From Hymenoscyphus infarciens (taxonomy: Eukaryota > Ascomycota > Leotiomycetes > Helotiales > Helotiaceae): a stretch of 64,000 bases of DNA. Numbering within the stretch: the first letter of the stretch is position 1; every line of letters starts with the position of its first letter. The stretch spans positions 62,001-126,000 of the forward strand of contig LLCB01000141.1 in assembly GCA_001414345.1 (NCBI GenBank). The letters run 5' to 3'. The notes beneath the pieces were generated by a model that was not told where the DNA came from, made no database searches, and worked only from the letters and a program-made list of their open reading frames with translations. A program made the translations under genes and the position numbers. Below are positions 1-11,390 of this stretch, piece after piece.

Positions 1-545
1 CACCCATCGTATCTTGCGCCACAGTCGAAAATCGTGATGGCCGATCGAGTCAGATTGATAGGCAGTCATGAATTCATAATTGGTGGTGCGCATAGATTGG
101 AAACGGAGTGCATGTCCGTATGTTGTGTTGTCTTTGCAGAGTGAGGGATGAAGTTGCGCGACGGAGGGGAAGTCCGCTAGCTAGCGGCTTGGTCATTGCC
201 TTTACATAATCAACTGAGGCTCAAACGATCCACAGCCAACGTCTTGATGGCGAAACTCCCCAGAAGCTGGCAAAGATGGAATCGATGCAGTTAAGACGAC
301 ATACTGATTGGCATCTGGCGTTTTCATGTTGTAGAATATAGGCTGGGCAAGTTGCCTGGCTGTCTCCTCTCAAGTTGCTACTATCTCATTCGCCATATCT
401 TGGAAGTCCAAGCAGCTATTGTTGTTCTGGATCTCTTGTTTGCGATATTAACTTTGCGTTGGCTTTCATTCAGGTTCGTCTTGTATTTTCCCGCCTTGCT
501 TCTTTGCCCACCGGTTAACAAGATTGCTACAGAATCTATCTACAA
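1..545. other. Intergenic, upstream of the arylsulfotransferase gene
   Basis: No reading frame here has support from homology or splicing. The last 100 bases before position 546 are pyrimidine-rich and probably hold the promoter and 5' leader of the downstream gene. I see no repeat or RNA gene. Confidence 0.5.
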
Positions 546-2270
546 ATGGCACGACCTACCCATTGGAAAAGCTTCCTGACACTTGCCCTTGGTGTTTTGT
601 CTTTACCTCCTGCCAGTGCTGATTGGCAATTCAAATCCCGCCCGGATTTGGCACCTCCCAGGCTCAATATCACAATACCAGCTACCAAAGAAGTTGCCTC
701 TGGGTACATCTTCATTGCGCCCTTCTCGGGATACCCACAGGGCACTCGTCATGGGCCACTTCAGGCAGCTCCGTATATCTTTACTGATACCGGTGCTCTT
801 GTGTGGTCTGGTTTCACCTATTTCTCCATCTGGGCCACCAATTTCCAAGCAAGTCGATACAAAGGTCAAGATATTCTTTACAGTTTCGAGGGTAGTCATA
901 ACGCTGCTTACGGACATGGCCATGGACATACAACCTTCCTAAACCAGAATTACGAGACTTTCAGGGAACTTCGTGCTGGGAACCATCGACTGACTGATAA
1001 ACACGAATTCACGATTGTCAATGAGGAAACTGCTTTAATTCAGATCTACCATCCTGTGCCTTATGATCTTAGCTCTTATGGTGGTTCATCTGAGCAGCAA
1101 TGGATTGTCGATGCCAGATTCCAGGAGCTCGACATCGAGACTGGAAAGGTATTGTTCGAATGGAGCAGTTTAGATCACATCGACCCTTCAGGTAGGTCTC
1201 CCATTCTGTTGTCATTCCCCTCTACTTCTTACTAACCATCCCCAGAGGCATATCTTGCCCTCAATCCAGGCCAAGCTGGCAGCGGTTATAACTCGTCCGA
1301 TGCATGGGACTACTTCCACATAAACAGCGTCGCTAAAGATGCCGAAGGAAACTACCTTATCTCCGCCCGTGACGCCAACGCAATTTACAAAATCAATGGC
1401 ACGACTTCCAAAATAATATGGCAACTTTCCGGGAAATCCTCCAACTTCACCATGGGTCCCAATGTCGAATTCGCATTTCAACACGATGCCCGGTTCATCT
1501 CCAAATCCGCGGACGGAAAAAAGGAAATCATCTCTCTCTACGACAACTCAGCCCACGGCACAGAAAATGGCCATGGCCACGAAGTCCACTTCTTCAAATA
1601 CTCACGCGGAAAAATCATCGAAGTCGATACCGAAACTTGGGAAGCCAAAATCGTGCAAGTCTTCAATCCACCTGATAACCTCCTTTCTAAATCTCAAGGT
1701 TCTACGCAAGTACTTCCCAATGGGAATGTTGTCATAAACTGGGGCTCCGAAGGCGCACTCACAGAGTTCAAATCTGATGGGACACCAATCTTCCACTTTT
1801 ATATGGATTCTGGTCTCCTTGGGGAAGGGGTGGAGAATTATCGTGGATACAGGTATAATTGGACTGGTTTTCCAAATGAAGCACCTGCCATTGTTGCTTT
1901 GCAAGATAAAGAATCGCAATCTACTAGCATTTATGTCTCTTGGAATGGCAATACCGAGACGAAAACTTGGAGATTTTATGAAGTCACTGATGATGGTCAT
2001 CGCTCTTATATTGGAGAATCGAAACGGGAGAGCTTTGAGACTGTATTAGAACTTCATCGCGTAGGTTTTAACACCATTCAAGCTGAGGCCTTGGATGCCG
2101 AGGGTCAGGTTTTGGTTGTTACTTCGATTGTCAGACCCGAGATTCTTATTCAGCAATTCAAAAAGAAAGGTCCGCAGAAGTCAAAGAAGCTCTCGGAGCA
2201 GAAGCAGAAGGGTAGTATTCCGTGGCTATTTTTCGAAGGCCAGAGGTTTTCTCACTCGGAAGATCTTTGA
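546..2270 (+). CDS. Secreted arylsulfotransferase-like (ASST family) protein, one intron
   Basis: I read this as join(546..1191,1246..2270), 556 residues. The intron 1192-1245 starts GTAGGT, has a branch site ACTAAC at 1231-1236, ends CCCAG, and keeps the frame (split codon for Glu). The N-terminus is a clear signal peptide (hydrophobic LTLALGVLSL, then ASADW), so the product is probably secreted. Family marks are the histidine-rich YGHGHGHTTF near residue 122, HINSVAKDAEGNYLISAR in the second exon, NGHGHEVHFF, and VLPNGNVVINWGSEG, the blade motif typical of fungal arylsulfotransferase-like beta-propellers. Bacterial members transfer sulfate between phenols; the substrate of fungal members is largely unknown, so the enzymatic role is inference. 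The C-terminal 35 residues are lysine-rich and may not belong to the domain. The start at 546 has A at -3 and is the only one that gives a signal peptide. Confidence 0.88.
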
Positions 2271-2835
2271 GTAAATCACCAGCGTTGCGGGAGAGCGAGG
2301 TTGACAAAGTTTTAGTGCATTTCAATTTTTCCCTCGGTTTCTTCTTTTTAGATAATGACACTATTCGCGGCTTCATATCTAGGGAACATCAATTAAATGC
2401 TGTTTGGAGGTTCTCGTTTCTCCGTAACCCGTTTATTCGCATCTTAGATCATTCCTCGTAATTTTCAAACTTCACACGTGGCTTCAGAAAACATGTTGCT
2501 TGGGTCGAGGAAGGGTCCCTGAAACCCTATAGAGTATTAGTAAGTGAGCTACTAGAGCCCTCAACTTTCTTGCATAATATAATTAACTGAGCAAGTATAC
2601 GACGAACGATAGGTTGTGCGCTTAAAGTGAACGATGATATAGCTTTCATTATGTTAGGCGTAGACGAGCTGCTAGTTTGGGAGCTTCAAAGTACACATAA
2701 CTATTTACCAACTATTTTCCAATACTTGCTTGTGCGACATTCGTTTGTCTTTATTGATTTGAGTGCGTAGTCTGCTCCTTGTAAAACACTGTACTAAACC
2801 TCAAATTAGAAGTGCGGTTGTTCACCTTTCGCTAA
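2271..2835. other. Intergenic, nothing recognised
   Basis: This is moderately AT-rich, non-RIP sequence between the arylsulfotransferase stop and the start of the duplicated segment. The first 100 bases are probably 3' UTR. No supported gene is visible on either strand. Confidence 0.5.
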
Positions 2836-4562
2836 AATTCGGTAAAGCCCCTGACTCAGTGGTGTGGTAAACAATGATTTTAATAACTACAGGGGTAAAA
2901 TACTACACCATTCTCACACAAAGCAAGCTCTAACCCTAAGAGCAATTTGAACGATGTAGGTGTTTAATGGTCTACCTGCTGTTTAGTTCTTCAAAGTAGC
3001 TATAAGATGGTGGTACAAGTTCTTGCAGAATCGCACTACTAATAACACTTTATCAATAATCCTTTCGTAGAGGCTGGTACAATTGAAAAAACGTAAAGTT
3101 TAAAGGATTTTGGCAGTACATCAATTTGGGATTCTTTATAATGGGAATCCTCTGCATCGCTCCCGTCTAGAAATCCAGGCCAGTAATTGAGAACTAGCAA
3201 GCCATAATTCATGTCTTGCTACATGAATCGGTGAAGAGTTCGGAAAAGTCTTAGCCTAACGGTTAAAGATGCTGTAAACTGCTCCTTGGCAGTTATGAAG
3301 TTCATGGATTTACCACTTTCTTTTCAACTCTATCGCAACAGATCATTTCCCAGCAAGCAACTCCCAACTCTCCACCACCCGCGATTACCACATCCGCGGA
3401 GCGTACCCGACAGAGAATACGCAACAAACCCTCTCCATTGCCTGCCCTCGCTTCTGATAATCCCCAAGCTCTACTTTGCAGACTTCGTCTTCGTTCCCGC
3501 AACCCTAGACCCTCAACCTCTCCCCCTCGCGCTACCAACAGCCCCCGAAATTCCAAGTTCCTTGAGACATGGCAGAACGTACAAAGAATTGGACACCAGA
3601 GGAGAACCGACTCCTCCTCCAACAGTACCAAAGAAAAGAGGGTGATGAGGTTTACTCCTACAAAGGTAGCTGCGGCTATGAGCACAGAAATGCAGCAACG
3701 ACATGGAGAGCACCGGGTCTACAAGGGCAAGAGCTGCGAGTGGCATTACAGACAAATCAAGGACAAGGTTGAGGATGCCATTAGAGAGGAAGTTATGGTC
3801 ATTTCGCAAAACGAGCGACCAATCTATGGTGGGTTCGAGGTTCGTCAGCGTAATCCTCTCCAGCTACTCCAGGAGAGTGAGCGCATGGGCTTCGACCCAC
3901 ACCATCATACCATTCCGCAACAATATCAACAAACAGGATACGGCGTTCAGCACCCCACATACCTTCAAGCTGGCTCTCCACTTGAACTCGATGTCTATCG
4001 CACCGATAGTCCCCATCCAAAATCACTCATGCCTGCAAACCTCGCACAACCACATGTCAACGAGGATGGTGTACCAGATCACGACGTCAACTACCACCCA
4101 GTGCAATATCAACATACAAGTTATGGAACTCAACACCCCGCGTACCTCCAATCCGGCTCTTCGCCCGGAAATAAAAATACTGTCTATGGTACCCTTCCTT
4201 CATCACTCATGCCAGCACACCCAGCACAACCACAACACATCAACGATGATAGTATGTCATCCCATCTCATTAACTATCACAGAAATCAAAATACCGGTCC
4301 TACCCGCTCCTACCCGCCCCTACTCCCCTACTTTGGAAATGGCAGCGGTGAATCTGGAAGCCTTTCTCAAAACCCTGACGCCATTCTCGCTCCACCAGCC
4401 AGCATAAGCTTGGCAGCTGCCTCGCCTCCCATGATGTACAACCATACCTCTTCACAAGAACACAAAGTTGGAAATGGACGGGGTGCATATGGAGAGGGTG
4501 TAGTTGAGGGCCGCGACGACGAGTTTGGAGAGGAATTTAGAGAGGTACTTGGGGAATCGTGA
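2836..4562 (+). repeat. Copy 1 of a diverged ~1.7-kb segmental duplication (partner 53306-55057)
   Basis: The segment starts with aattcggtaaagcccctga, found exactly again at 53306-53324. Downstream, several non-coding blocks recur in the same order, including 'gcaaaagtcttag' versus 'ggaaaagtcttag', a ggtgtttwat block and a cagaaycgcac block. The distance from the first shared block to the ATG is 733 bases here and 774 in the partner. The coding parts then align from the N-terminal NWT-EE motif to the GEEFREVL / GEGFEEVL terminus. Copies are in the same orientation, about 50 kb apart. They are far too diverged to be recent, and neither is RIP-mutated. Confidence 0.65.
3569..4562 (+). pseudogene. 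Frameshifted Myb/SANT-like protein gene (paralogue of 54080-55057)
   Basis: The start 3569 (MAERTKNWTPEENRLLL) matches the N-terminus of the intact paralogue (MPPKSNWTEEEMDLL). The rest of the homology, from FTPTKVAAAMSTEMQQRHG through IYGGFEV to EFGEEFREVLGES, lies in the next frame, which is open to the stop at 4562. The switch must fall near 3620-3650, in the A/G-rich stretch aaagaaaagagggtgatgagg. The spacing between NWT and VAA is 79 nt here against 75 nt in the paralogue, so a net +1 shift fits and an intron does not. The N-terminal region is a Myb/SANT-type helix bundle with WT and WHY landmarks; the remainder is Gln/Asn/His/Pro-rich and low complexity. A sequencing error, or translation from the in-frame ATG at 3642, would be the alternatives to a true pseudogene. 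Confidence 0.6.
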
Positions 4563-4586
4563 TTTTCCGGGTTTTTCGATGCGAAA

Positions 4587-4895
4587 ATGGAGTACGTCGC
4601 CCACTATGAGAGGCAATTCAAGGAGCGAAGAGGTCCCGAGGGAAATGATAATGATGACCATGAACATTTTGGCAGTGCATCTTGAGACGCAAAAGGTGTA
4701 GGCAGTGGCCAGCATGGTTATGGAGGAATGAGTACTGAGGAAAATGAGCTTCTTTCCTCTCTTCTACTATAGGCACCGCTTATCATGGAGTTTTGCAACA
4801 CTGTGTTTGATTTGACTGGGGAGAAGGGGAAAGCGAGTATCATCCACATGCTAGGAGATGAGGGCGTTGCCTTTGAGATAGACCGCATTTCGTAG
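4587..4895 (+). pseudogene. Decayed open frame of unknown family
   Basis: From ATG 4587 a frame of 103 codons to TAG 4893-4895 reads as protein-like sequence (ERQFKERRGPEGNDNDDHEH, then GYGGMSTEENELLSSLL and VFDLTGEKGKASIIHMLGDE). It is broken by one TGA and one TAG. Each is one C-to-T step from an Arg or Gln codon. I do not recognise the family. It follows the Myb-like pseudogene by only 24 bases and may be its former 3' extension or a separate remnant. The charged, acidic composition argues for once-coding DNA, but this is weak evidence. Confidence 0.25.
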
Positions 4896-5701
4896 CCGGA
4901 CAAAATTTAATTTCAGTTCCTCATCATTGCTTTTCAACCCAAATTTCTCTCAAATCACTAGGTCCGCCTATAGCAATTGTTGAGAAAGTTAGATAGTGCT
5001 TCTTCACAACTTCAGAGGGCGAATCTTTCATCAAAACCCTTGGAACTGACAAGGTTTTGTCTGGAGGTTGCCGCATAAAGCGACTGCTCCTGATATATTG
5101 TTGTTTTCATCCTGTTCACAACCATTCTGGTAAAGGCCTTCTTCTTAAACTCGACAATTGATTTCTCAAGCTGAGCGGACGAACCGAAACCTTTCATTCT
5201 TCTAGCACATCTAGCACGATGTCCTCCTCTGGATATACGCAGAAAGATGATCGAAACTCGTTCGCTGAACAATCGTAGCCTAGCCGGATAATCTTTCGGC
5301 AATGGAAATGGAATTTCCCGTGTGAAGGATATCGAAATCGTGAAATCACTTCAAGCAAAGTGGAATACCCACAAGATGTATCGTTGAATTCTTATTATGA
5401 GAGATTGAAGCAAGAACGGAGAGGATATGTAAGATTCAAGATTGTTTTTCGAACGATCTCTTCCCAAGTATCAAAAGCATGAGACCCCGCAAGCAGGCGG
5501 TAGGTGTGCATAGTATCGATCCAATCCAGCTTGGATTTTTTATTTTCTATATTAGGCTCAGGATTACTCACTGTGACGAGATGAGGAAAACAATATTTCC
5601 TTGTAAACGTGTCGCTACTTTCCTAGCCGCAGGAAAGAAACTCCACGGAGGATATTTTCCCCCTCGTAATTCTTGAAGCAGATACAAGGCGACAAAAAAA
5701 A
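4896..5701. other. Intergenic, nothing recognised
   Basis: A 96-codon frame on the minus strand (5012-5302) has no recognisable motif and no supporting splice or context signal. No repeat structure is visible. I treat the stretch as non-coding. Confidence 0.45.
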
Positions 5702-5830
5702 TTACATCTGAGGGGTCATACTCGGGGCCGATCCCAATTCAGCCTCTGTGATAAACTTCGCTCCTTCCTTCTTAAGCTGACCTCGCAGTGCCACCTCCAG
5801 ATTTAGACTACGGTCGAGCGCTCTTGCCAT
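5702..5830 (-). CDS. Possible short ORF or orphan terminal exon
   Basis: The minus strand encodes a 42-residue frame (MARALDRSLNLEVALRGQLK, then KEGAKFITEAEL and the stop). It is preceded by an acceptor-like ATTTAG and, further upstream, a GTAAGC donor-like site, so it could be the last exon of the ankyrin gene whose body is now broken. No independent support exists. It could equally be chance. Confidence 0.2.
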   Translation of the reverse strand: MARALDRSLNLEVALRGQLKKEGAKFITEAELGSAPSMTPQM

Positions 5831-5928
5831 AGTAATGTCGACCTAACTAAATGTCAGATTCTACACACTGTAGCTTACATCTCCACCACGATTTCAGCCT
5901 AGAACTTACAGCCCTTTAAAAAAAACTA

Positions 5929-7394
5929 TCACAGTATGTAATTAAATAGTTTCGACCTCTGTTTACACTCTATGTACAAAATGTGTTCCGACACCAGCCG
6001 TGGAAGAGTTCTGTATGGAACTTTCCGAACTCTAGGCCCCCTCTTCCTCTGCGGAGTTCGAAAGTGCGTAGAAAAGAAACGGGACAGGTAGGAAACTGGC
6101 TCTGGCTTCTCTACCCCGAGCCGGAGTAGAAGTTGGACGATATGGTCTTGGCCTGCAAACATCACGACTTGGATTGGACTTTGTTCGGTGTACCATTCTA
6201 ATTCCAGTCTGGAATCTGGGTCTATACCCCCTTCGATGAGTAAGGAGACATTCGTCTCCAAGCCTAACAAACATGCGAATTGGAAAGCCAGTGATCCTTG
6301 GCCATGTGCATTCACATCCGCACCTCATTTCAACAAGAATCGTACCATATGTGGCTGGTTGTTCATAGCGGCAATAGCAATGGGTGTGCCTATGTTCTAT
6401 GAAAGATAACTCGCATTGGGCTCAGGGCTGCTAAGGTTGATATCAGCTCCGCCGTCCAAGAGTACTTGAGCGACATGACGGTGATCTCTTCTCTTATAGC
6501 TTGAGTGAGAGCATCGTTCAAAGCCCGACGAGCGACTTGGTATTTTCCATTCAGCAAATGTTGAACAACGGTTGTGTGACCACGTCGCGAGGCCGCTTCA
6601 ATGGCTTCTTCCAATGTCTTACGAGGCCTTTCCTCTAGATCAACTACAGATTCCATCAAGGCTTTGATAGTCACTTCACAGCCAGCGTCTGCCGCACACT
6701 GGAACATCCTGTATGTGAGGAGAGTTCTATCTTCGAGATCATACAGAGACATAGCGATATGCGAACGACGACCACGAATAGTTTCAAAAATTGCCCGCTC
6801 ATACTCGCTTCCCGTATAGTAAAGTTGAGTTTGTAGTTTGGTTTGATTCTTCGTCACGAGATCTAGAAGAAATAGCACAGCTTCTAATTGACCGTGAAAG
6901 GCTGCCGCTGTCAATGGTATTCCCAAAAGTTCGGTTTCTTTACAAATATCGGTACCAGTACTCGTAGTCAATCATCCTCTTCATGACTGGGATATTCCCT
7001 GTAGCGGAAGCGAAGCAGCCGTGACAACGGCAAGTATTTCGTCACTACCTATTTCGTCTTCACCTGTCCAATCCCGACAAAGTTCTGGGTTCAATGCCTG
7101 GGATGCGTTGGCAGAGCACATCAAGAAGGTTTTCGCGTGGTGAGGGAGAGCGGACATCTCCCACTCTTGCCGGCTCCACCGGATCCCGTCACTTTCAAGT
7201 ACACGATACTAAATCAACTACTCTAGAGAAAATACCGGACAACTTTCCACCTTCATGTCCACTCTTTCTCAATCTTCTCGCAAGAAACGGTGGAGAAATC
7301 GTGGAATTCATAGGCTCAAAGTGGCGCTTGAAGGGATCGATGCAAATATTGTCAACGCTCGAGTGAGCTCGGCTGGCAAATCCAGAAGCTTCAT
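5929..7394 (-). pseudogene. Ankyrin-repeat protein pseudogene, with F-box-like start
   Basis: Reading the minus strand from ATG 7394, the start MKLLDLPAELTRAL resembles the short F-box-like leader common in fungal ankyrin proteins. Several ankyrin-like units follow: LLGIPLTAAAFHGQLEAVLF, RKTLEEAIEAASRRGHTTVV, HVAQVLLDGGADINLSS, GTPIAIAAMNNQPHMVRFLL and SPIQVVMFAGQDHIVQLLLR. The frame is broken in at least four ways: stops soon after residue 28, further stops near 7200 and 6990, a one-base shift near 6490, and in-frame TAG and TGA near 6405 and 6340. The last two are one C-to-T step from Gln and Arg codons. Ankyrin repeats mediate protein contacts; this copy cannot make a full protein. Confidence 0.7.
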
Positions 7395-8529
7395 ATTGCC
7401 GTTAAGCGAAGCTTTCTTCGCTCTTGGAAGCTTCCAGCTTGGTGTATCAAAGCTTGTGCGGAGGCTCGGAACAAGAGCTCGAGAGTTGATTTTTGGCAAG
7501 AAATGTATTTCGAGAGTCGAGACATCACCGCGACGAGGATACCTAAATGAGTCCCGTCTTGTTGGTTGTTGTGGTTGTGATGCAGCCCGCATGACGTCAG
7601 CACATGCAGGTCCCGTCTGATTTTCCAAATCAGCCAACGAGGCGTGTCGGTCTGAAATTGATGTGCCACCCCCTGGTTGATTGCTTGATAGCTCAGCCCT
7701 GCAGTATCTTTAGCTCCGTAGCCAATTGGGAATTGTATACGGACTCTTCGACGTCTCATTTGCTGAAGCGTACCGGCCCTGTACGTAGGTCAGTAATTTA
7801 CGCGCATCGTGTCATCTACTTTGGGAAAAGATGCTGTCGTTGTTGGTTTTGGTGTGGCACGGGGTGGCGGGGCGGGGTGGTGGCTCGTATTCAGGATGAA
7901 CCCCAACAACTTACGATTGCGAGATCCAGCCAAACAAATGCGGGGTAATGCGCAAAGTGGGCTTTCCAAGCCCCGACCCGACCGAGCCTGAAATCCTTCA
8001 TGATACTTATCACGTCAAAAAACCCATAAAATCATAAAATCAACAGGGAAACGTGTTAGGCTCATTGTTGTATTGCGGTCTGGCTAGTCTGTTGCCCGGT
8101 TCGCGCGCGAGTTCTAAGCGAAACCCATGATTGGCTCAGGGGAGTAAGCGTGTCGTGATTTTCCACCTTTCCTTATTTTTGGTTCCGGTGTTCCGTACGA
8201 TGACCTTTCTCTTTAACCGTTCCTTAAGTTGATCCAACCCCCCCCCCAAATATTCTCTGACAGGTTTGCCACACACAACTTCACAACATACCCCATACAT
8301 ACCTCTGTCTCTGTCTCTATCTCACTATACGCGAAAAGCATCCTCGTCTCGCTCGGCAAATTCCATATTCAAATCAAAGAGAAGCCTCATATTTACGCGC
8401 TCAACGAGTTCCTGTTAGCCGTAGCTGCTTACGCCGACCCACCAAGTAATCTCTACGACAACCATATCCAAACATCCAACCACCCAACCAGGTGACCCAA
8501 CCACCTAACCTTCCAAAAAAAATTCAAAA
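7395..8529. promoter_or_regulatory. Promoter and long 5' leader of the 88-aa protein gene
   Basis: No gene is supported between 7395 and 8529. The part from about 8220 to 8529 is C/T- and A/C-rich with a run of ten C at 8238-8247 and repeated tctgtctctgtctctatctc, typical of a fungal transcription start and 5' UTR. A GC-rich stretch at 7840-7890 is GTGG/GGCGGGG-rich. Exact start sites are not visible. Confidence 0.4.
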
Positions 8530-8796
8530 ATGTCACCACTTCCCAAAATCCTCGATATTGTCTCGAGAGAGACTGTCAACCTCGGAAACTACCTATCATC
8601 ACGAGATGCAATAGGACAAGCGACAGAAAACGATGCCCACCCAGGAATCTCACATCCCGAGCTCTCCAAAGACCCCATGGCCAACCCACAAATCCCATTT
8701 CCAATGATCATTATTCTCATTGGTATTGTTCTTACCGGGGTCGTTGCTGGAGTAAAGGGTTCGTGGGATGATCGGGATAGCACCAAGGAAGGCTAG
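8530..8796 (+). CDS. Small single-span membrane protein, 88 aa, unknown function
   Basis: The start ATG has a strong fungal context (CAAAAATGTC) after a pyrimidine-rich leader. The protein is hydrophilic for about 57 residues (MSPLPKILDIVSRETVNLG at the start). It then has one hydrophobic segment, PFPMIIILIGIVLTGVVAGV, at about residues 57-76, and a short acidic/basic tail (KGSWDDRDSTKEG). There is no cleavable signal peptide, so a tail-anchored or late single-span membrane protein is likely. No family is recognised. The coherent TM segment, the start context and the leader support a real gene; length alone would not. Confidence 0.6.
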   Translation: MSPLPKILDIVSRETVNLGNYLSSRDAIGQATENDAHPGISHPELSKDPMANPQIPFPMIIILIGIVLTGVVAGVKGSWDDRDSTKEG

Positions 8797-9445
8797 ATGA
8801 GAGGCTGGGTGGACTGTGATTCGGCTGGTGGATCACGTACATATATATTTGGGGGAACACATGCGGATCCACACATGCTGAAGAGAGGACTGAAGACGTG
8901 AAGGAGATAATTGGAAATGCCGAGTCAAGCAGGGAGTATGGGCAACGAAGGCATGATTGGGATGAACCTTTTCTCGCTATTGATGTCCGTGTCATGGAGG
9001 TGGTGTAATTATGGGGAGGTGTACAGTACAGCATATTTCTCGACAAATTCCCAAAGAGGTCTCGTTGGTGGGAGTGGTGTACCAATATGGATAACGAGAC
9101 GATATCTCGTCCATTCTATCTGAAGGTCAGATAGTCGGGGACATGGGCTTTGTATTCCGGAACTCGTGTATAGATTTCATTGCGTTGAATTTCTAGCACT
9201 TGTCATCAACGTAGCATATAGATGACATAATTCCTTCGAGGTTTTAATGAACTTGCGCAGTCGTGAAAATTCGTGCTTCTACGAGTCAACTCAAGCAAGG
9301 ATGATGCGAATCGGTCTGGCAAGGGGTAAATTGAAAGGTCACAGTGTTCCGTTCCCTTATTGAAATTTATTAAGAGGGTGGCTCTCGCATGTTCTGGGTT
9401 TCGAGAAGGAGGTTCTTTACACAATGACACAACAAGCTCTATTGA
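8797..9445. other. Convergent intergenic region
   Basis: This lies between the stop of the 88-aa protein gene and the stop of the minus-strand 2EXR-like gene, so it should hold both 3' UTRs. Short unsupported frames occur on both strands. I see no repeat or RNA gene. Confidence 0.45.
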
Positions 9446-10704
9446 CTACCTTTCTGGATAGTATCTAGTGTAACAAGATCTATTCATTGTCGTGAGATCT
9501 AGATCCTCTTCGTCAATCATATCATTGTCATAAAAGTATTGGTCAGATCGTCGCTCAAAGCTTTTACCCATCTTTTCGGGCCAGGGGTGAGTAAACCACT
9601 TATAGTTGCTGCCCAGACACGAATCCAAAACCGCAAGAGTGTCCTTCCCACCGAGCATATCCACCAGTACCTCGCAGCCATCAGGCAAGCGCTCAGCGAA
9701 GTATCCCAAAAAGGATCTAAGCCAACCATACCACATCTGCATCTTCTCTGCCATTGATTGTGTTTCGCAAAGGCGACCGTCTTTCAGAAATGACCAATTG
9801 TAATCGCCTTCGACTGGGTCTCGCAGCACGAGTTGGAGCTTCTTCAGATTCGGGATGATTGGGCACCAGAGCGCGTTTGTCGGGAGTCTTCTTGGGGCGT
9901 ACGATCCCCCGTAGTTGCTTGGGGGAGCTGGGGCGATAATGCAGATGCGTTGTACGTTTTGCCTATTTCCATCCGAAAGCCTCGCGAGACAGGCCTGTCC
10001 ACCGTATCCAAACCAGTCAAGCTCAAAGGTATTTTTGTTATATAGAATCTTGAGCGTCTCTTCACTCATTAGCTTCGAAGCGTAATAGATGTTGTGGTTC
10101 TTCTTTGCCATCCTCTCTCTCTCCATCTGTCTGGCTTCCCTCCACTTGTGCGTTGGCGGCTTAGAGAAATCTTCATATCGGATCTTGAAGATTTCGCTAA
10201 AACCGCCTCTTGGCTCGATTGGTTTGCCGAGAGGAACGATGTAGAGGTAAATCTTTCGGCGTACTGTGGACGATCTCGGAGTTAGTATTGCCATATCTAG
10301 AAGTAGGAAGGAGGAAAGGGGGAGGAAAAGGGGTTGTGTAAGGCGGAAGAGAGATGCCTGGGGAGGAAATAGTGTCTCAATCCTCATGAAATAAGCCGAA
10401 AGCGGAGGAAATAGCTCGGTGAATAGCCACGTTCCCACGGCAGGTCCAGGAAATTAAGAGTTTTTCGCGCGCTGTGAATTTCGACATGGTCCATCAATTC
10501 TAGCGTGTTTCCTCGAACTTCCCCCTGAGTTTGGTCACAGTTCTCGGTGGTTGGCATTCTTGAAGTCTCATCGTAAAGCATGGATTCTTGGGGTTCTCTC
10601 TTTAGGTTGCAAGATGGCTTCACAGAATTTTGAGCTTGGTTGCGGTTAATTCGAAGGGGGTAGCCGATCTCTTCCGGAAGTTGTGTTGATTGTGAATCGC
10701 TCAT
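9446..10704 (-). CDS. 2EXR/F-box-like domain protein, one intron, 363 aa
   Basis: I read complement(join(9446..10263,10431..10704)). Without splicing there are two overlapping frames; removing 10264-10430 joins them in phase and creates LNFLDLPWELRRKIYLYIVP, the hallmark N-terminal helix of the fungal 2EXR/F-box-like family. The intron has a weak donor (GTGGCT) but a good branch site (ACTAAC) and acceptor (CCACAG). The first about 85 residues are polar and probably disordered. After the motif come EETLKILYNKNTFEL, where the family usually has a 'tree node' strand, and IIPNLKKLQLVL. These proteins are numerous in filamentous fungi. F-box roles in ubiquitin ligases are assumed for some but unproven for this type. 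No regulatory sign is visible. Confidence 0.75.
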
Positions 10705-11390
10705 GGTTGATGTTTGGGGTTTGAGTTGGGTGTAGGTGAAGCTTTTGAGTAATATAGCTTGAGGTAAGGTGTTTTTGGGAGCTGCAGATATAGTAAATAA
10801 TGCTTAGCGTCGCTTTTGTGGAACATAAGAATCATCAAGAGAAGGCCGAATTTCAGACTGCAAACCAATCGCTGCGAGAGGAGACACCTCAAATCAAATT
10901 TACAAGTAAGAGAGACTTGACCTCGCGGCTTGTTTTGCAGGGGTGTTGGTTTAGCGAGGGTTATACCAAAGTGCATTTCGATGTCGTGATCCTGGGAGCC
11001 GCTAGCCCAGACTTGCAATGCCTAATAATCATTTAAATGCTCTGGTCCATGCATAGCCAGACTTGCCTGTTGCCTTGTTGTCGTCGATATCCAAGTAACT
11101 GCAAGCTTGACGTTGATATGACGCGACTCGGGTAATTTGACTGGCGACATTAGCAATTTGCGACATTTCCAGGTGTGCCAAGAGTGGTGTTACTATTAGC
11201 TTGCCGCCTGGAGCAGTGGTGGCTGTTCTTGCTCTTGTTGGGTGGTCGTTCACTGTCAAATTGCTCGCCGCTTGGAGAGCCCTCATGTTCACGTGGATTG
11301 CTGTTTGCTCTTTCCCAGATAGGAAGCGCAAAGTGTTTGCGCAAGCCATTTCCGCCAGATTTAGCGCGAGCACAGACCCATGGGTCTAAG
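10705..11390. other. Divergent intergenic region
   Basis: The region separates the start of the 2EXR-like gene (minus) from the plus-strand unit beginning near 11400, so it should contain both promoters. A 105-codon minus-strand frame overlaps the 2EXR start codon and is more likely its 5' leader. Nothing else is recognised. Confidence 0.4.

Noticed and set aside
536..929. Antisense frames over the arylsulfotransferase gene
   Set aside because: No motif, and the plus-strand exon has a signal peptide and family motifs.
9446..10438. Unspliced 330-residue version of the 2EXR-like protein
   Set aside because: It starts inside the intron with a hydrophobic stretch. Splicing restores LDLPWELRRKIY and a 363-residue product, so the unspliced start is an artefact.
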